Under the pieces are notes generated by a model. It saw nothing but the letters and a program-made list of their open reading frames with translations. It was not told the origin of the DNA and did no database searches. DNA of 64,000 bases from Leptolyngbya ohadii IS1 (GTDB taxonomy: Bacteria; Cyanobacteriota; Cyanobacteriia; Elainellales; Elainellaceae), in NCBI RefSeq assembly GCF_002215035.1, contig NZ_NKFP01000006.1, positions 1,562,530 through 1,626,529 on the forward strand, in the 5' to 3' direction. Shown here piece after piece: positions 33,153 to 43,600 of this stretch. The position numbers and the translations under genes are program-made. Numbering within the stretch: the stretch's first letter is position 1; each line of letters begins with the position of its first letter.

Positions 33153-33614
33153 TCAAGGCAGCTGCCGTTCCTGGGTTGGGCACAGCTGCTGGAGGATGGA
33201 CTTCAACTGTTCCCCATCTTCCAGGTAGGTTACATACTCGTTGTCATTGACCTGAACGTTTTGCCCTTCGAGATCTGCGCCATACTGCTCAGCCATAATC
33301 AGCATAGGAATGGGACTGTTTAGTTTGGTGGCTCGGCGAATCTGCTGTCCGATCGCCATCATTTTATCCAGGGAATACTCACCCTGGTTGAGCAAAATTA
33401 AGTCAAAGTGCTTCTGTCCTGCCTGAATTCGTTGTATGGCATCTTCTTGATCGATCGCCATAATCACCTGATATCCCCAATGTTGCAGGTTATGCCGCAA
33501 GGCGGGTCGAACATTGTCATCCGGCTCTAGGACGAAGATGCAGGGTGTTTTCGTTGAGTGCTGATCCAGCATTTGAGGGAGGGAGCACAGAATTGGCGAG
33601 GCTGAATGCGCCAT
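33153..33614 (-). CDS. Pseudo-receiver (REC-like) protein lacking the phospho-acceptor Asp
   Basis: 153 aa. A CheY-like fold can be followed: CIFVLEPDDNVRPALRHNL (acidic pair kept), then HFDLILLNQGEYSLDKM, where the phospho-acceptor Asp is Asn at about residue 76, then PIPMLIMAEQY. The usual switch Lys is also absent (NEYVTYLED). It is therefore unlikely to be phosphorylated by a kinase and may act by binding alone. No output domain is present. It stands alone on the minus strand between the tRNA and the Crp/Fnr gene; 33615-33861 upstream of it holds nothing I can identify. Confidence 0.75.
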   Translation of the reverse strand: MAHSASPILCSLPQMLDQHSTKTPCIFVLEPDDNVRPALRHNLQHWGYQVIMAIDQEDAIQRIQAGQKHFDLILLNQGEYSLDKMMAIGQQIRRATKLNSPIPMLIMAEQYGADLEGQNVQVNDNEYVTYLEDGEQLKSILQQLCPTQERQLP

Positions 33615-33861
33615 GAATTTTTATCTCAACTGAGATCGTTTTGAGCTTGGACTGCTTAGAAACGTCAGCAGAGTTTTATCAGGGTCACAATTGATTGCAG
33701 CACCTACCGCGATTTCTTGAGGCTGCTCAGTGACACAAGGTGTTTTAATGAATGAACTGCTTTTACTCTAATGCTGATTGAGATCGATCTCTGTACAGTT
33801 TCGTACTCCAGGAAGGAATCCAGTACCGTAGACCTCCTCTGCCTGAAGAAACGGAACAACC

Positions 33862-34575
33862 CTACGGTAAGCTGCCGGAAGTCGTTCCCAACAGGCGATC
33901 GTATTCGTCCTTGACCGTTAGAAAACATTCACAAGCACAGGCTTGTAACCCAGGTCGATTCAAGATATGGACGTGCCCCCGCTGGTAGCGAATTAAACCC
34001 TCACTTTGAAGCTGTTGAGCTGTTTGCGTCACCCCTGCACGCCGAACTCCCAGCATTTCTGCAATAAATTCCTGGGTCAGACTCAACTCATCTTTATCAA
34101 GACGGTCATGCACTTCCAAGAGCCAGCGGGCTAATCGTTGGTCTAATCTGTGCAAGCTGTTGCAGGCTGTTGTTTGGGAGGTTTGAGCGATGAACGCTTG
34201 CGTGTAGCGCAGCATCACATCACGCAGATCCTTATTACGATCGAACTCTTCCCGTAAAATCTGAGCGTCGATTTTCATGGCACTGCCGGGAATCTGGACG
34301 ATGTACGTGGTCTGTGTGGTTTCCCGACCGCCCATAAGGGCGTTGATGCCAATGACCTCTCGCTTGCCAACCAGCCCAGTTTCAGCGGTTGTGCCATTAC
34401 TCAGGGTGAGGGTAATTGATAAAACGCAATCCAGCGGAAAGTAAAGATTTTGGATCACTTCCTCCGGTTCGTGCAGGCAAGCGCCTCGTTGCAGTTCAAC
34501 CCGCTTCAAGCCAGGGGCAAGCTTGTCGTACAATGCTTGAGACATCACACTGAGCAGGCGGTTTTGAGCCGTCAT
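33862..34575 (-). CDS. Crp/Fnr-family transcriptional regulator
   Basis: 237 aa. Residues about 15-145 form a cyclic-nucleotide-binding-like beta-roll (LKRVELQRGACLHEPEEVIQNLYFPLDCVLSI, then GLVGKREVIGINAL). The C-terminal winged helix (about 150-220) has SLTQEFIAEMLGVRRAGVTQTAQQLQSEGLIRYQRGHVHIL. The arginine pattern of true cAMP sites is not evident. The tail ACECFLTVKDEYDRLL is typical of a cyanobacterial subgroup of unknown ligand. Its target genes are unknown; it is divergent from the CheR-like gene over 231 bp. Confidence 0.88.
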   Translation of the reverse strand: MTAQNRLLSVMSQALYDKLAPGLKRVELQRGACLHEPEEVIQNLYFPLDCVLSITLTLSNGTTAETGLVGKREVIGINALMGGRETTQTTYIVQIPGSAMKIDAQILREEFDRNKDLRDVMLRYTQAFIAQTSQTTACNSLHRLDQRLARWLLEVHDRLDKDELSLTQEFIAEMLGVRRAGVTQTAQQLQSEGLIRYQRGHVHILNRPGLQACACECFLTVKDEYDRLLGTTSGSLP

Positions 34576-34806
34576 AGATATCCGTCAATTTGCACCTAAA
34601 GCTTATTTCAAAGGCGTAGAAAGCACCTCGCTCACAGGTTAGAAATCATTCTCAAAGAATTTTGAAGCAGGCGAGAGGATAGGCTGTCTGCTGCTCCTTG
34701 CGTCGCGGCTTGCTCTTTGTACGAAACTGGACAGAGCATTTTTTTGCATAAGTTCTATGATTTAGGAACATTGAATTTGTTGAGTTAATCCCGACTGTTG
34801 TCGTTG

Positions 34807-35682
34807 ATGACTAATTTTTCCCTGATCAAGTCTGTTGCCCCATGCCTAGAAGAAGCTGAGCTAGAAGACTTGTTGCACTATTTCAAGCAAGTCTTGCAGG
34901 TTGATCTGACGGGTTATAAACGTCCTAGCCTGATGCGGCGAACGCTGGTACGGATGCAGCAAGTTGGAATTGAGCGTTATCCGGACTATCTTGACCATTT
35001 GCAGCAGCAACAGGATGAGGTCAAACACTTCTTGGATGCGATTTACATCAACTACAGCTATTTCTTTCGCGATCGCCCGGTCTGGGATCAGCTAGCAAAC
35101 CACATTATTCCGCAGCTCGTTGCTAATAAAGCACTGGATGAGCCAATTCGGGTCTGGAGTGCGGCTTGTGCGACCGGAGAAGAGGTTTATTCTCTAGCAA
35201 TATTGCTAATAGAGGCACTGGGAGTAGAACAATTTCAACAGCGGGTGCAAATTTACGGAACAGACGTTGACTCGATTGTGATTCAGCAAGCGCATCAGGG
35301 ACATTATCCAGCTCACAGCACAAAACACATTCCGCTTGCCCTACAGGAGCAGTATTTTGAGCGTAGGCATAATTATTACTGCTGGCGACAGGAATTCCGC
35401 CACTCAATCTACTTTCAGCTTCACAATCTAATTCACGATCCGCCTCTATCCCCTATCGATCTGCTGGTTTGTCGCAATCTACTCATATACCTCACAACAG
35501 AAACTCAACTTCAAGTCCTGGCAAACTTCTATTGCAGTCTGGAGAAAAATGGCTTTCTACTGCTTGGGAAAGTGGAGAATTTGATCACTCGTCCGCAATT
35601 GTCTTTATTTACACCAATCCATCGGCAAAGCAGGATATTTAAGAAAGTGACGCAGGCGGAGCAAGATGATAAAGCTTCATGA
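34807..35682 (+). CDS. CheR-like protein methyltransferase
   Basis: About 291 aa. The CheR N-domain is present (FKQVLQVDLTGYKRPSLMRRTLVRMQQVG, then FLDAIYINYSYFFRD), followed by the SAM-binding domain: IRVWSAACATGEEVYSLAILL, IYGTDVDS, and DLLVCRNLLIYL. CheR methylates glutamates of chemoreceptors; in cyanobacteria such domains are often part of CheB-CheR-PAS-kinase chains. Here the following PAS/REC and kinase genes are on the same strand but broken, so this may be the surviving first part of such a chain. The start is uncertain: a TTG at 34798 and the ATG at 34807 are both open and neither has a clear Shine-Dalgarno site. Confidence 0.85.
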   Translation: MTNFSLIKSVAPCLEEAELEDLLHYFKQVLQVDLTGYKRPSLMRRTLVRMQQVGIERYPDYLDHLQQQQDEVKHFLDAIYINYSYFFRDRPVWDQLANHIIPQLVANKALDEPIRVWSAACATGEEVYSLAILLIEALGVEQFQQRVQIYGTDVDSIVIQQAHQGHYPAHSTKHIPLALQEQYFERRHNYYCWRQEFRHSIYFQLHNLIHDPPLSPIDLLVCRNLLIYLTTETQLQVLANFYCSLEKNGFLLLGKVENLITRPQLSLFTPIHRQSRIFKKVTQAEQDDKAS

Positions 35683-35816
35683 GTGCAAAGCTGCATGAGT
35701 ACAAAGCTTCATGAGCGAAAAAGGAGTACCGCTTCATCCCCCGGCTTAAGTGATACGGCGATGGCGATAGAAACTCTTAGAATGAATGCTTGGGAGGTTG
35801 CTAGCAAATTAACAGG

Positions 35817-36896
35817 ATGACTAGCCAGAAGGGTGATATGAGCGAAGAGCAAATTGAGCATCATCTTCAGTTCCTCAGACAGCAGATTTTGGCGTTGCGG
35901 GAAGAAGCTCTCGTAGATTGGGAGGCAATGGACGCGGCACTTGAAGATCTGCAAGTAACCTATGAGCAAATGCAGACGAACTTAGAGTCAGCCGAAATCA
36001 TCCAGGCAGAGCTACTTTAGCAGCAGCAGTATTATCAAGACTTATTTCAGTTTTTCCCGATCGCGTCCTTAGTCACCGATGCTAACGGCGTCATCATAGA
36101 AGCAAATCAGGCGATCGCCCAACTGTTCAATGTGGCTCAGAGCTACCTGGTTGGTAAACCTCTGATCGTGTTTATCGACGATGGCGATTCCTTCTTTGGG
36201 AAACTGAAAAGCAACCGCACCGCCTTTCGGACTCATCTCAATCAGCTGTCTCAAGGGACGGGCACCCCCCTCTGGCGAACCCGCCTGCGTCCTCGTGACG
36301 GTGAACCCATTACAGCCGAACTGCATGTGGCAATTGCCCATAGCACCGATGGACTGATTGAACACCTGAGAATAGGGGTGTACAACTTGAGCCAATCTCA
36401 AGCAGCCCCTGTCGCCGAGAGAGCCTTTATTCCTTCCCTGCAACAGCCGCGTCTGGACTCTGTGCAGAAGCAGCCCGTATCACAATTGCCTTTGCCACTC
36501 GACAGCTTACAGGTGCTTGTCGTGGATGACGAAGCAGATATCCGGGAATTTCTGACGATGGTGCTGGAGGCACATGGCATTGCGGTGAGGGCAGTCGCAA
36601 GTGCAGCGGCAGCGCTAGAGACGTTAGAGCGCTCTCGTCCAGATGTTTTGCTGAGTGACATTCGGATGCCGGGGGAAGACGGCTATCACTTAATTCGACA
36701 AATTCGCGCATTAGAAGCAGAACAGGGCGGTCATCTTCCTGCTGCTGCCATTACGGCTTACCTCGATGAAGACCGGGAAAAGTCGCTGCAAGCCGGATTT
36801 GAAGCCCAGTTGCACAAGCTGGCTCAACCAAGTCAATGGGTAGAAATGGTGACTCAATTAGCGAAGCAAGCGTTCAACTCAGAGCGAGGTTTGTAG
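35817..36896 (+). pseudogene. Coiled-coil/PAS/REC signalling gene split by an in-frame TAG
   Basis: One frame runs from 35817 to 36896 and is broken only by TAG at 36018-36020. The TAG sits before CAGCAGCAG, so a CAG-to-TAG change is the simplest cause. The first 67 codons are a coiled coil (MSEEQIEHHLQFLRQQILAL). After the stop come a PAS domain (YQDLFQFFPIASLVTDANGVIIEANQAIAQLF) and a receiver domain with VLVVDDEADIREFL and phospho-acceptor Asp in LLSDIRMPGEDG. The receiver is intact and could still be made from a later start. No kinase domain is included. It follows the CheR-like gene by 134 bp. Confidence 0.75.
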
Positions 36897-36932
36897 GATT
36901 TAAAGGCAAAAGAGGGAGAATATTTTCCCGCC

Positions 36933-37085
36933 CCTGCGGTTACGGGTTATCAAGATCAGAGCCGGGAGGAGTCGCTGAAGTCTAGATTTGAGGCACCTCT
37001 ACACAACTATGCTCAGCCGGGCAAGTGGGTTGAGACGATCGCGCAATTCCCTGGGCAACCCTCTAGCCAAAAGCAAGATTCATAG
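36933..37085 (+). pseudogene. Remnant of a second receiver domain (C-terminal third)
   Basis: The frame starting at 36933 reads PAVTGYQDQSREESLKSRFEAPLHNYAQP, then GKWVETIAQF. It lines up with the end of the preceding receiver (AAITAYLDEDREKSLQAGF, then EAQLHKLAQPSQWVEMVTQL). This is a tandem copy of which only the last third survives, ending at 37083-37085. Confidence 0.65.
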
Positions 37086-37140
37086 AATTTATTTTGCCGA
37101 AATTACTTTAAAAGCTCTACCACTGCGAGGAGAGTCACGT

Positions 37141-37632
37141 ATGACGATCGCTCCTGAAACCCCAAATCCTTTATATGAATCCGCTTTTTGGGGAAGTGGT
37201 GAGATGGCAACCCTGACGCGAGAACGCTTTGTAGAATTTAGCGACGTTGTGGCAGATGGCGATCGTCTCAAACAAGCCATTGCTAACCTACTGGAGAACG
37301 CCCTCAAATTTACCCCTCAGGGAGGGCAAGTCACCATCCAGTTAGGGTATGTTGGTGCCGATGTTGAAATCACGGTGAGCGATACCGGAATTGGTATTCA
37401 TCCTGATTTCTTACCCCATGTGTTCGATCGCTTCACCCAGGCAGAAGTGCCCAGTCGTCATACCCCTGGTGGCGTGGGAATTGGGCTGGCAATCGCCCGT
37501 CACATCGTCGAGTTACACCACGGTACGATCGAGGGAGTCAGTCAGGGAGAAGGGCAAGGAACAACCTTTACCGTCAGAATTCCATTGACCAGTGCGGCTC
37601 AAATCAAGTCAGATCCTCAAGGGCAGGAGTGA
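37141..37632 (+). CDS. HATPase-only histidine-kinase fragment
   Basis: 163 aa. A complete HATPase_c domain is visible: N box IANLLENALKF, G1 VSDTGIGI, F box VFDRFTQ and G2 [16 protein letters not shown], then GTTFTVRIPL. No HisKA phospho-acceptor domain precedes it; the first 35 residues are unrelated filler. I chose the ATG at 37141 because GAGGAGA lies just before it. It follows the receiver remnant and probably derives from the 3' end of a former hybrid kinase. It could still bind ATP but cannot autophosphorylate in cis. Confidence 0.65.
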   Translation: MTIAPETPNPLYESAFWGSGEMATLTRERFVEFSDVVADGDRLKQAIANLLENALKFTPQGGQVTIQLGYVGADVEITVSDTGIGIHPDFLPHVFDRFTQAEVPSRHTPGGVGIGLAIARHIVELHHGTIEGVSQGEGQGTTFTVRIPLTSAAQIKSDPQGQE

Positions 37633-37641
37633 CCCCGTTCT

Positions 37642-40600
37642 ATGCAGCCCCCCAATTCTAAAACCGCTATGCCAAACCCTGTCTTGATGACCGAAGAGCT
37701 ATCACGGGCTTTAATCGCAAATCTTCCGGATGGAGCGGCGTTTGTGGTCGATCGCGATCTGCGCTATGTGCTGGCGGAAGGAGAAGCCCTGGCAACTGCC
37801 GGATACAAACCGGAGGATTTCGTTGGGCGAACAATTTTCGAGGTGCTGTCGCCTAATCTAGCCGTAGGCTACGAGCCGATGTTCCGTCAAGCGCTTGCAG
37901 GCAAACCGTTTGAGCATGAACACCCTGCCCACGATCGCACCTACATTTCACGGGGAACCCCGCTGTGGGCTGAAGATGGGGAAATTTATGCGGTGCTGGT
38001 GGTTTCCTATGACATTACCGATCGAAAGCGCATCGAAGACGAACGCAAATGCACCGAAGAGCGGCAGGCATTTTTGCTAAAGCTCGGCGATATTCTGCAA
38101 CGATTTGTGCAGCCGAATGACATCAAAGCGGCTGCGATGCGCTTGCTGGGTGAGTATCTCGGCGTGAGCCGGGCGCAGTATCACGAGTGCGATAGTAGCG
38201 GTAAATACTATAGTGCCGATGGGGTGGGCTATGCGAACGGCTTGCCGCTGCTGGATTTGAAGTACCGAATCGATGCTTTCGGCACCTTTGTGAACGAGGA
38301 TTTTGCCGCTGGACGCCTCTACAGGAGCGACGACCTAACGGTTGATCCGCGGGTCAGCGCCGAAGAACGCGATGCCTATCGCAGCTACCAGATCAGGGCG
38401 GGGGCTCTGGTATACCGTTGATCAGAGGGGGGAAGCTCGTCGCCATTCTCGCCATTCACGATGTGCATCCCCATTCATGGACAGACTTTGAAATGGATTT
38501 AATCCGCGAGACAGCGGAACGGATTTGGACATCCCTCGAACGTGCCCGCGTCGAAGCAATCTCTACGTGCCTCAGAAGCCAAATATCGATCGCTCTTCAC
38601 ATCAATTGACGAAGGCTTTAACCTGCTCGAAATGATTCCCGATGAGTCAGGTCATCCCATTGACTTTCGGATTGTGGAAACGAATCCAGCCTGGGAGCAG
38701 CAAACTGGCTTAACCGATGCTACTGGCAAGACGCTGTTGGAAATCGCCCCCAATTTTGAACAGCATTGGCTTGACTTCTACAGCGATGTCTTAATTTCTG
38801 GCAGAGGGAGGCGGACTGAATACTACACAGCAGCCGTTAACCGTTGGTTTACCGTCTTTGCCTCGCGGATCGGCGGTGAAGGGAGCCGTCAAGTTGCCGT
38901 AGTGTTCAACGATATCACTGAACGCAAGCGCTCAGAAATCCAGTTACGCCGCGCGGCTGAGAGGGATGCATTCCGGTTGAAGTTGTCGGATGCATTGCGA
39001 TCGCTCACAGACCCGGTGCAAATTCAGGCAGAAGCGTGTCGTCTCCTGGGTGAACAGTTGGGTACTGATCGCGCCTACTACGTCGAAGTCCACGAGCCGG
39101 AGGGGTATGCCCGCGTCAATCAACATTATTCGCGCGGCGGTTCACCTGCGATCGTCGGAAATTATCGGCTGTCGGAATACGGCTGGAGTTTGCCGCTCAT
39201 GCGGAGAGGCGAAACTATCGTTATCACCGATACGCAATCTACCGATATCATTCCCGATGTTGAACGGGCGGCGATGGCAAGGATCGGAATGATTGGGTTT
39301 GTTGCCATACCGCTAATTAAGGGAGAAGTTTTAGTCGGCTCACTCGCTGTAAACGAACCTACACCCCGCGAATGGACAGAGGCGGAAGTTGACCTGGTGC
39401 GCGAAACCGCCGAGCGGATCTGGGCAGACATCCAACGCGCCCATGCTGAAACTGCCCTACGCGACTCGGAACTTCAGCGAATTCGAGAGCAAGCTGCCCG
39501 TGAAGAGGAACGCCAACGCGCCGAATCTCTGGCAGAACTTGATCGCGCCAAAACGCTTTTCTTCAGCAACGTTAGCCACGAATTTCGGACTCCCCTGACA
39601 CTATCCCTGGCTCCGTTGCAAGATGCGTTGAAGACTGTGGATGAGTGGATGAGTAACGGAGTGGATGAGAACCCATCGACCCATCGACCCATCGACGCTC
39701 AAACCCAATCTTGAACTCGTCCACCGCAACAGCCTTCGCCTGCTGAAACTAGTCAACACCCTGCTCGACTTCTCGCGTATTGAAGCCGGACGCATGGAAG
39801 CGGTGTATGAACCGACGGACTTAGCAACCTACACCGCAGAACTCAGCAGTGTTTTTCGGTCTGCGATCGAACGGGCAGGTTTACAGCTAATAGTTGATTG
39901 CCCACCCCTACCCGAACCTGTTTTTGTCGATCGGGAGATGTGGGAAAAGATTGTTCTCAATCTACTTTCCAACGCCTTCAAGTTCACTTTGCAAGGCGAA
40001 ATTACAGTGTCCCTGCGTGTTGAATCGAGGTCAGATCTTCAAGCTTCAACTTCAACGCTTCAAGCTTCAACTTCAGCCCCTCACGATTCGACCCTAGACC
40101 CTCAATCTTCAACCTCCAAACTCGACCCTGCGACCTCTGAGCTTGAAACATTGACTTCCACAGTTGAAATATCAAGCACTGAACACGACCCTTCGACCTC
40201 AAACCTGCGTGTCATTCTCCAAATACGGGACACCGGAGCCGGAATTGCTCCCGAACATTTGCCCCATCTGTTTGAACGGTTCTATCAGATTCGAGAAACA
40301 CAAGCACGAACTCACGAAGGATTAGGAATTGGTCTTGCGCTCGTCCACGAACTGGTTGACCTTGGGATTGCAGCCGACTTTCTGCCCCGTGTATTCGATC
40401 GCTTCAGTCAAGCAGGTGCAAATGCAGCAAAAGGATTGGGATTAGGGCTGGCGACCGGGCACCGATACCCGCAGCCCTGCGGGATCGCCCGTCACATTGT
40501 CGAACTTCACCACGGCACCATTCATGCCCACAGTGCAGGAGGAGGGCAGGGAGCTACCTTTACAGTCACACTACCGCTCCTACAGAACGGCGAGGGCTAA
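37642..40600 (+). pseudogene. PAS-GAF-PAS-GAF-HisKA-HATPase sensor kinase broken by three frameshifts
   Basis: The domains follow each other but in changing frames. PAS (ALIANLPDGAAFVVDRDLRYVL) and the start of a GAF lie in the first frame until about 38420. The end of that GAF (LIRGGKLVAILAIHDVH) is in another frame until about 38550. PAS-GAF-HisKA (KYRSLFTSIDEGF, then phospho-acceptor His in FFSNVSHEFRTPL) follows until 39714. The HATPase is in the third frame (39665-40600). The first break looks like one extra T near 38410; the last lies in an 8-bp tandem repeat. The HATPase carries a low-complexity insert of about 50 residues and appears chimeric, with two F boxes and two G2 boxes. It converges with the 1778-aa kinase gene, overlapping by 4 bp. 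Confidence 0.75.
39672..39695. repeat. Three 8-bp tandem repeats (CCCATCGA) at a frameshift
   Basis: Three perfect head-to-tail copies lie between the HisKA and HATPase parts of the broken kinase. The downstream frame is off by one; gain of one more 8-bp copy, or loss of two, would restore it at this point. Confidence 0.8.
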
Positions 40601-43600
40601 TTGGGAGCCATTAAATGAATGATTGTCTGAATCAGTAGCTCTGGTTCAATCGGCTTCGAGATGTGCTTTTGGAACCCTGCGGCAATCACCTGTTGTTGAT
40701 TGGTATCTCCTGCATAGGCAGTGAGGGCGATCGCTGGAATTTGCCCCCCCTGTTCGGGGGCTAAGGCTCTCACCTGCCGGATCAGCATATAGCCATCCAT
40801 CTCTGGCATCCCAATGTCGCTGAGTAGAATATCGGGCTTGGCTTGAGGCAGCATCAGCAGTGCTTCGCGGGCAGACGTAACGGCTGTCACCTGTGCCCCT
40901 TGCTGCTCTAAAACAAACGCCACCAGGTCTCTTGTATCCGGTTCATCGTCCACCACCAGGATTTTGCAGCCATTTAAGTCGAGGGACGGCTGGGGCGGTC
41001 TCTCCTCCCGATCTGCCTGGGATGGACTGGGCATGAGCGGAAGCCGAATCGTGAAGGTTGCTCCTTGCCCCTCTCCTAAGCTGTCAGCTCTCACCGTCCC
41101 TCCATGCAGCTCGACTAAATGACGCACGATCGCGAGTCCTAATCCCAGTCCACCAAATTTGCGCGTGGTTGCCCCATCTGCCTGACGGAAGTAGTCAAAC
41201 ACATAGGGCAGAAAGTCAGGCGCAATTCCCTGTCCCGTATCACTGACGGTAATTTGGGCAGATGAGTCAAAGCATTCTAATTGAATGTTGACTTGCCCTC
41301 CTGAGGGTGTAAACTTCACCGCGTTAGACAGGAGATTCCAAATCACCTGCTGCAAGCGAGTAGAATCGCCCAAAACCAGCCCGATATCGGGTGTAAGCGT
41401 TGCTTCTACGGTAATGGATTTAGCTTCTGCCGCCAGCCGTACCGTTTCCATCGCTGCCCGAATGGTATTGGCAAGATTCACTGGAGCCACATTCAGGCTC
41501 AATTTACCGCGCAAAATCCGCGACACATCCAGCAGGTCTTCAATTAATTCCGATTGCAGTTTGGCATTGCGTTCGATCGTCGCTAACGCCTGTGCAGTTT
41601 TCGCTGAGTCTAGCTTGCCGTTTTGCAGCAGTTTTGACCAACCGAGGATCGGGTTGAGAGGCGATCGCAACTCATGGGACAACACCGCCAAAAATTCGTC
41701 TTTGATGCGGTTAGCCCGTTCGGCTTCTTCCCGTGCCGCTTGCTCGCGTTCTAAAAGCTGTTTCCGCTGGACGGCATCCTGTCGCTGTTCAATCAAGTCC
41801 GCCGCTTGCCGTGCCAGCAAATCCAGAAATCGCAATTCCCGCTCGCTGGGGCGATGGCGCGTATGCCAGTGGGTGGAAACCATGCCAATTGGCTTGCCCG
41901 ATCGCGAAATTAGAGGGGTGGACTGGGCAGAAAGAAGTCCGCCTTCGACATGGAACCGCATCGATCCATCCGGGTCTTCGCTATCGGGGACATCAAAATC
42001 GACAAAACTGCGAACGCCGCTCCTCAAGGCAATTCCGCAGGGTGTGTTAGAACTGGCATTAATCCGATGGAAATGCTCAACCGTTTTCTGGCTAATGCCC
42101 TGGGTCTCCAGCAGCACCAGCTCTTGCGTCGCTTCATCTAAAATTTGCACCGTTCCCGCATCTGCATGGGTCAGCACAATGGCAGCTGCCATAATCTCTT
42201 GATAAAGTGCCTGAATGCTCTCTTCGGTAGCCAGTTTTGCGCTCAAGTCCCGCAGCAGTTGGGTATCTCTCAGGTCAGCGGCGATCGTTGCTTCGACCTG
42301 TTTGCGTTCAGTGATGTCGTTAAACAGGACAGCGACACGACGGCAGCCCTCTCCGCCCAGACGGAAAACATAAAGGTCGAAAATGCGACCCAGGGTAGCT
42401 TCGCCTTCTTCAAACCGGATCGGTTCACCCGTTTCGGCAACCTGCCCATACACTTCTGCCCACCTTGGGTTGGGTGTCCCTAAAAGTTCCGTGGCTTTGC
42501 GTCCAACCGGATACTCCATGCCGGTCTGCTTCACAAACGCAGGGTTGACTTCCAGAAAGAGAAAGTCGTTCCACTTGCCGTTATCATCAGCCATGACTTC
42601 CACCACCGCATAGGCTTCATCCATCGACTCAAACAGCGATCGATATTTCTCCTCTGATTTCCGCAGGGAGGCTTCTGCATAGGCACGCTCCAGACGGGGG
42701 AACAGGCGATTAGACAGTTCTTGGATCAGTTCAAGTTCATCGTCTCGCCAGTGTCGCACCTGCAACGTGGTAATCGAGAGCAAATATTTCCATTTGCCAA
42801 AGCGGTGGAAGGGCACGGTCACAAACCCTCGAATACCCGTTGGCGCATAGGCGTCTGCTTTGACTCGTGAACTGTTTAGCGTATCGCTGACCGCAACGGT
42901 TTCACCCGCCCGTAAGGTACGGTGAATTTCGGGGGTGAGAAAATCCGAGATGCGGTAAATTCCAGCTAACTCTGGTGCTTCAGGCACCCGCCAGCAATCA
43001 AAAACGCTCGATCGATCAGCCGCTTCATCAATTTCCACAACATGGCAAGTCGCCAGGTTTAGATAAGAGCCGAGTTTGGCTCCAACGGTTTGAATAATCT
43101 CTTGAGCCGTTGAAAGCTGGGAGAATGCTTCGGAAACTTCGGCTAACAGAGTCAGATTCGCGTCCCGGCGTTTGCGCTCAGTGATGTCCTTGAAAACCAC
43201 GGAGACGCGACGGCTATTTCGATCGCCAACTTTGAACACATAAAAGTCATACCATTTCTGATCCGGCTCGGCGTATTGCTCCAACCGTTCACCCAGTCCT
43301 GTTTGGACAACGCGACCAAAGATTTCATACCAGTACGCTTCATAATTGGGGGCAATTTCCTTCAACTGCCGTCCGGTAAAATCTTGCCCAACCATGCGAG
43401 TCGCCGCTGGATTTGCCTCCAGGTAAAAGATGTCAATGGGGCGATCGTCCTCATCGAACAGCACATCCGCCAGAAAGTATCCTTCGTCTAAGGACTCGAA
43501 CAGTCCGCGATACTTGGCTTCGGATTCGCGCAGGGCAGCTTCAGCGCGGGCACGTTCCACAGCAGCCCAGGTGCGTTCAGCGACTTCCTCAGCCAGGGCA

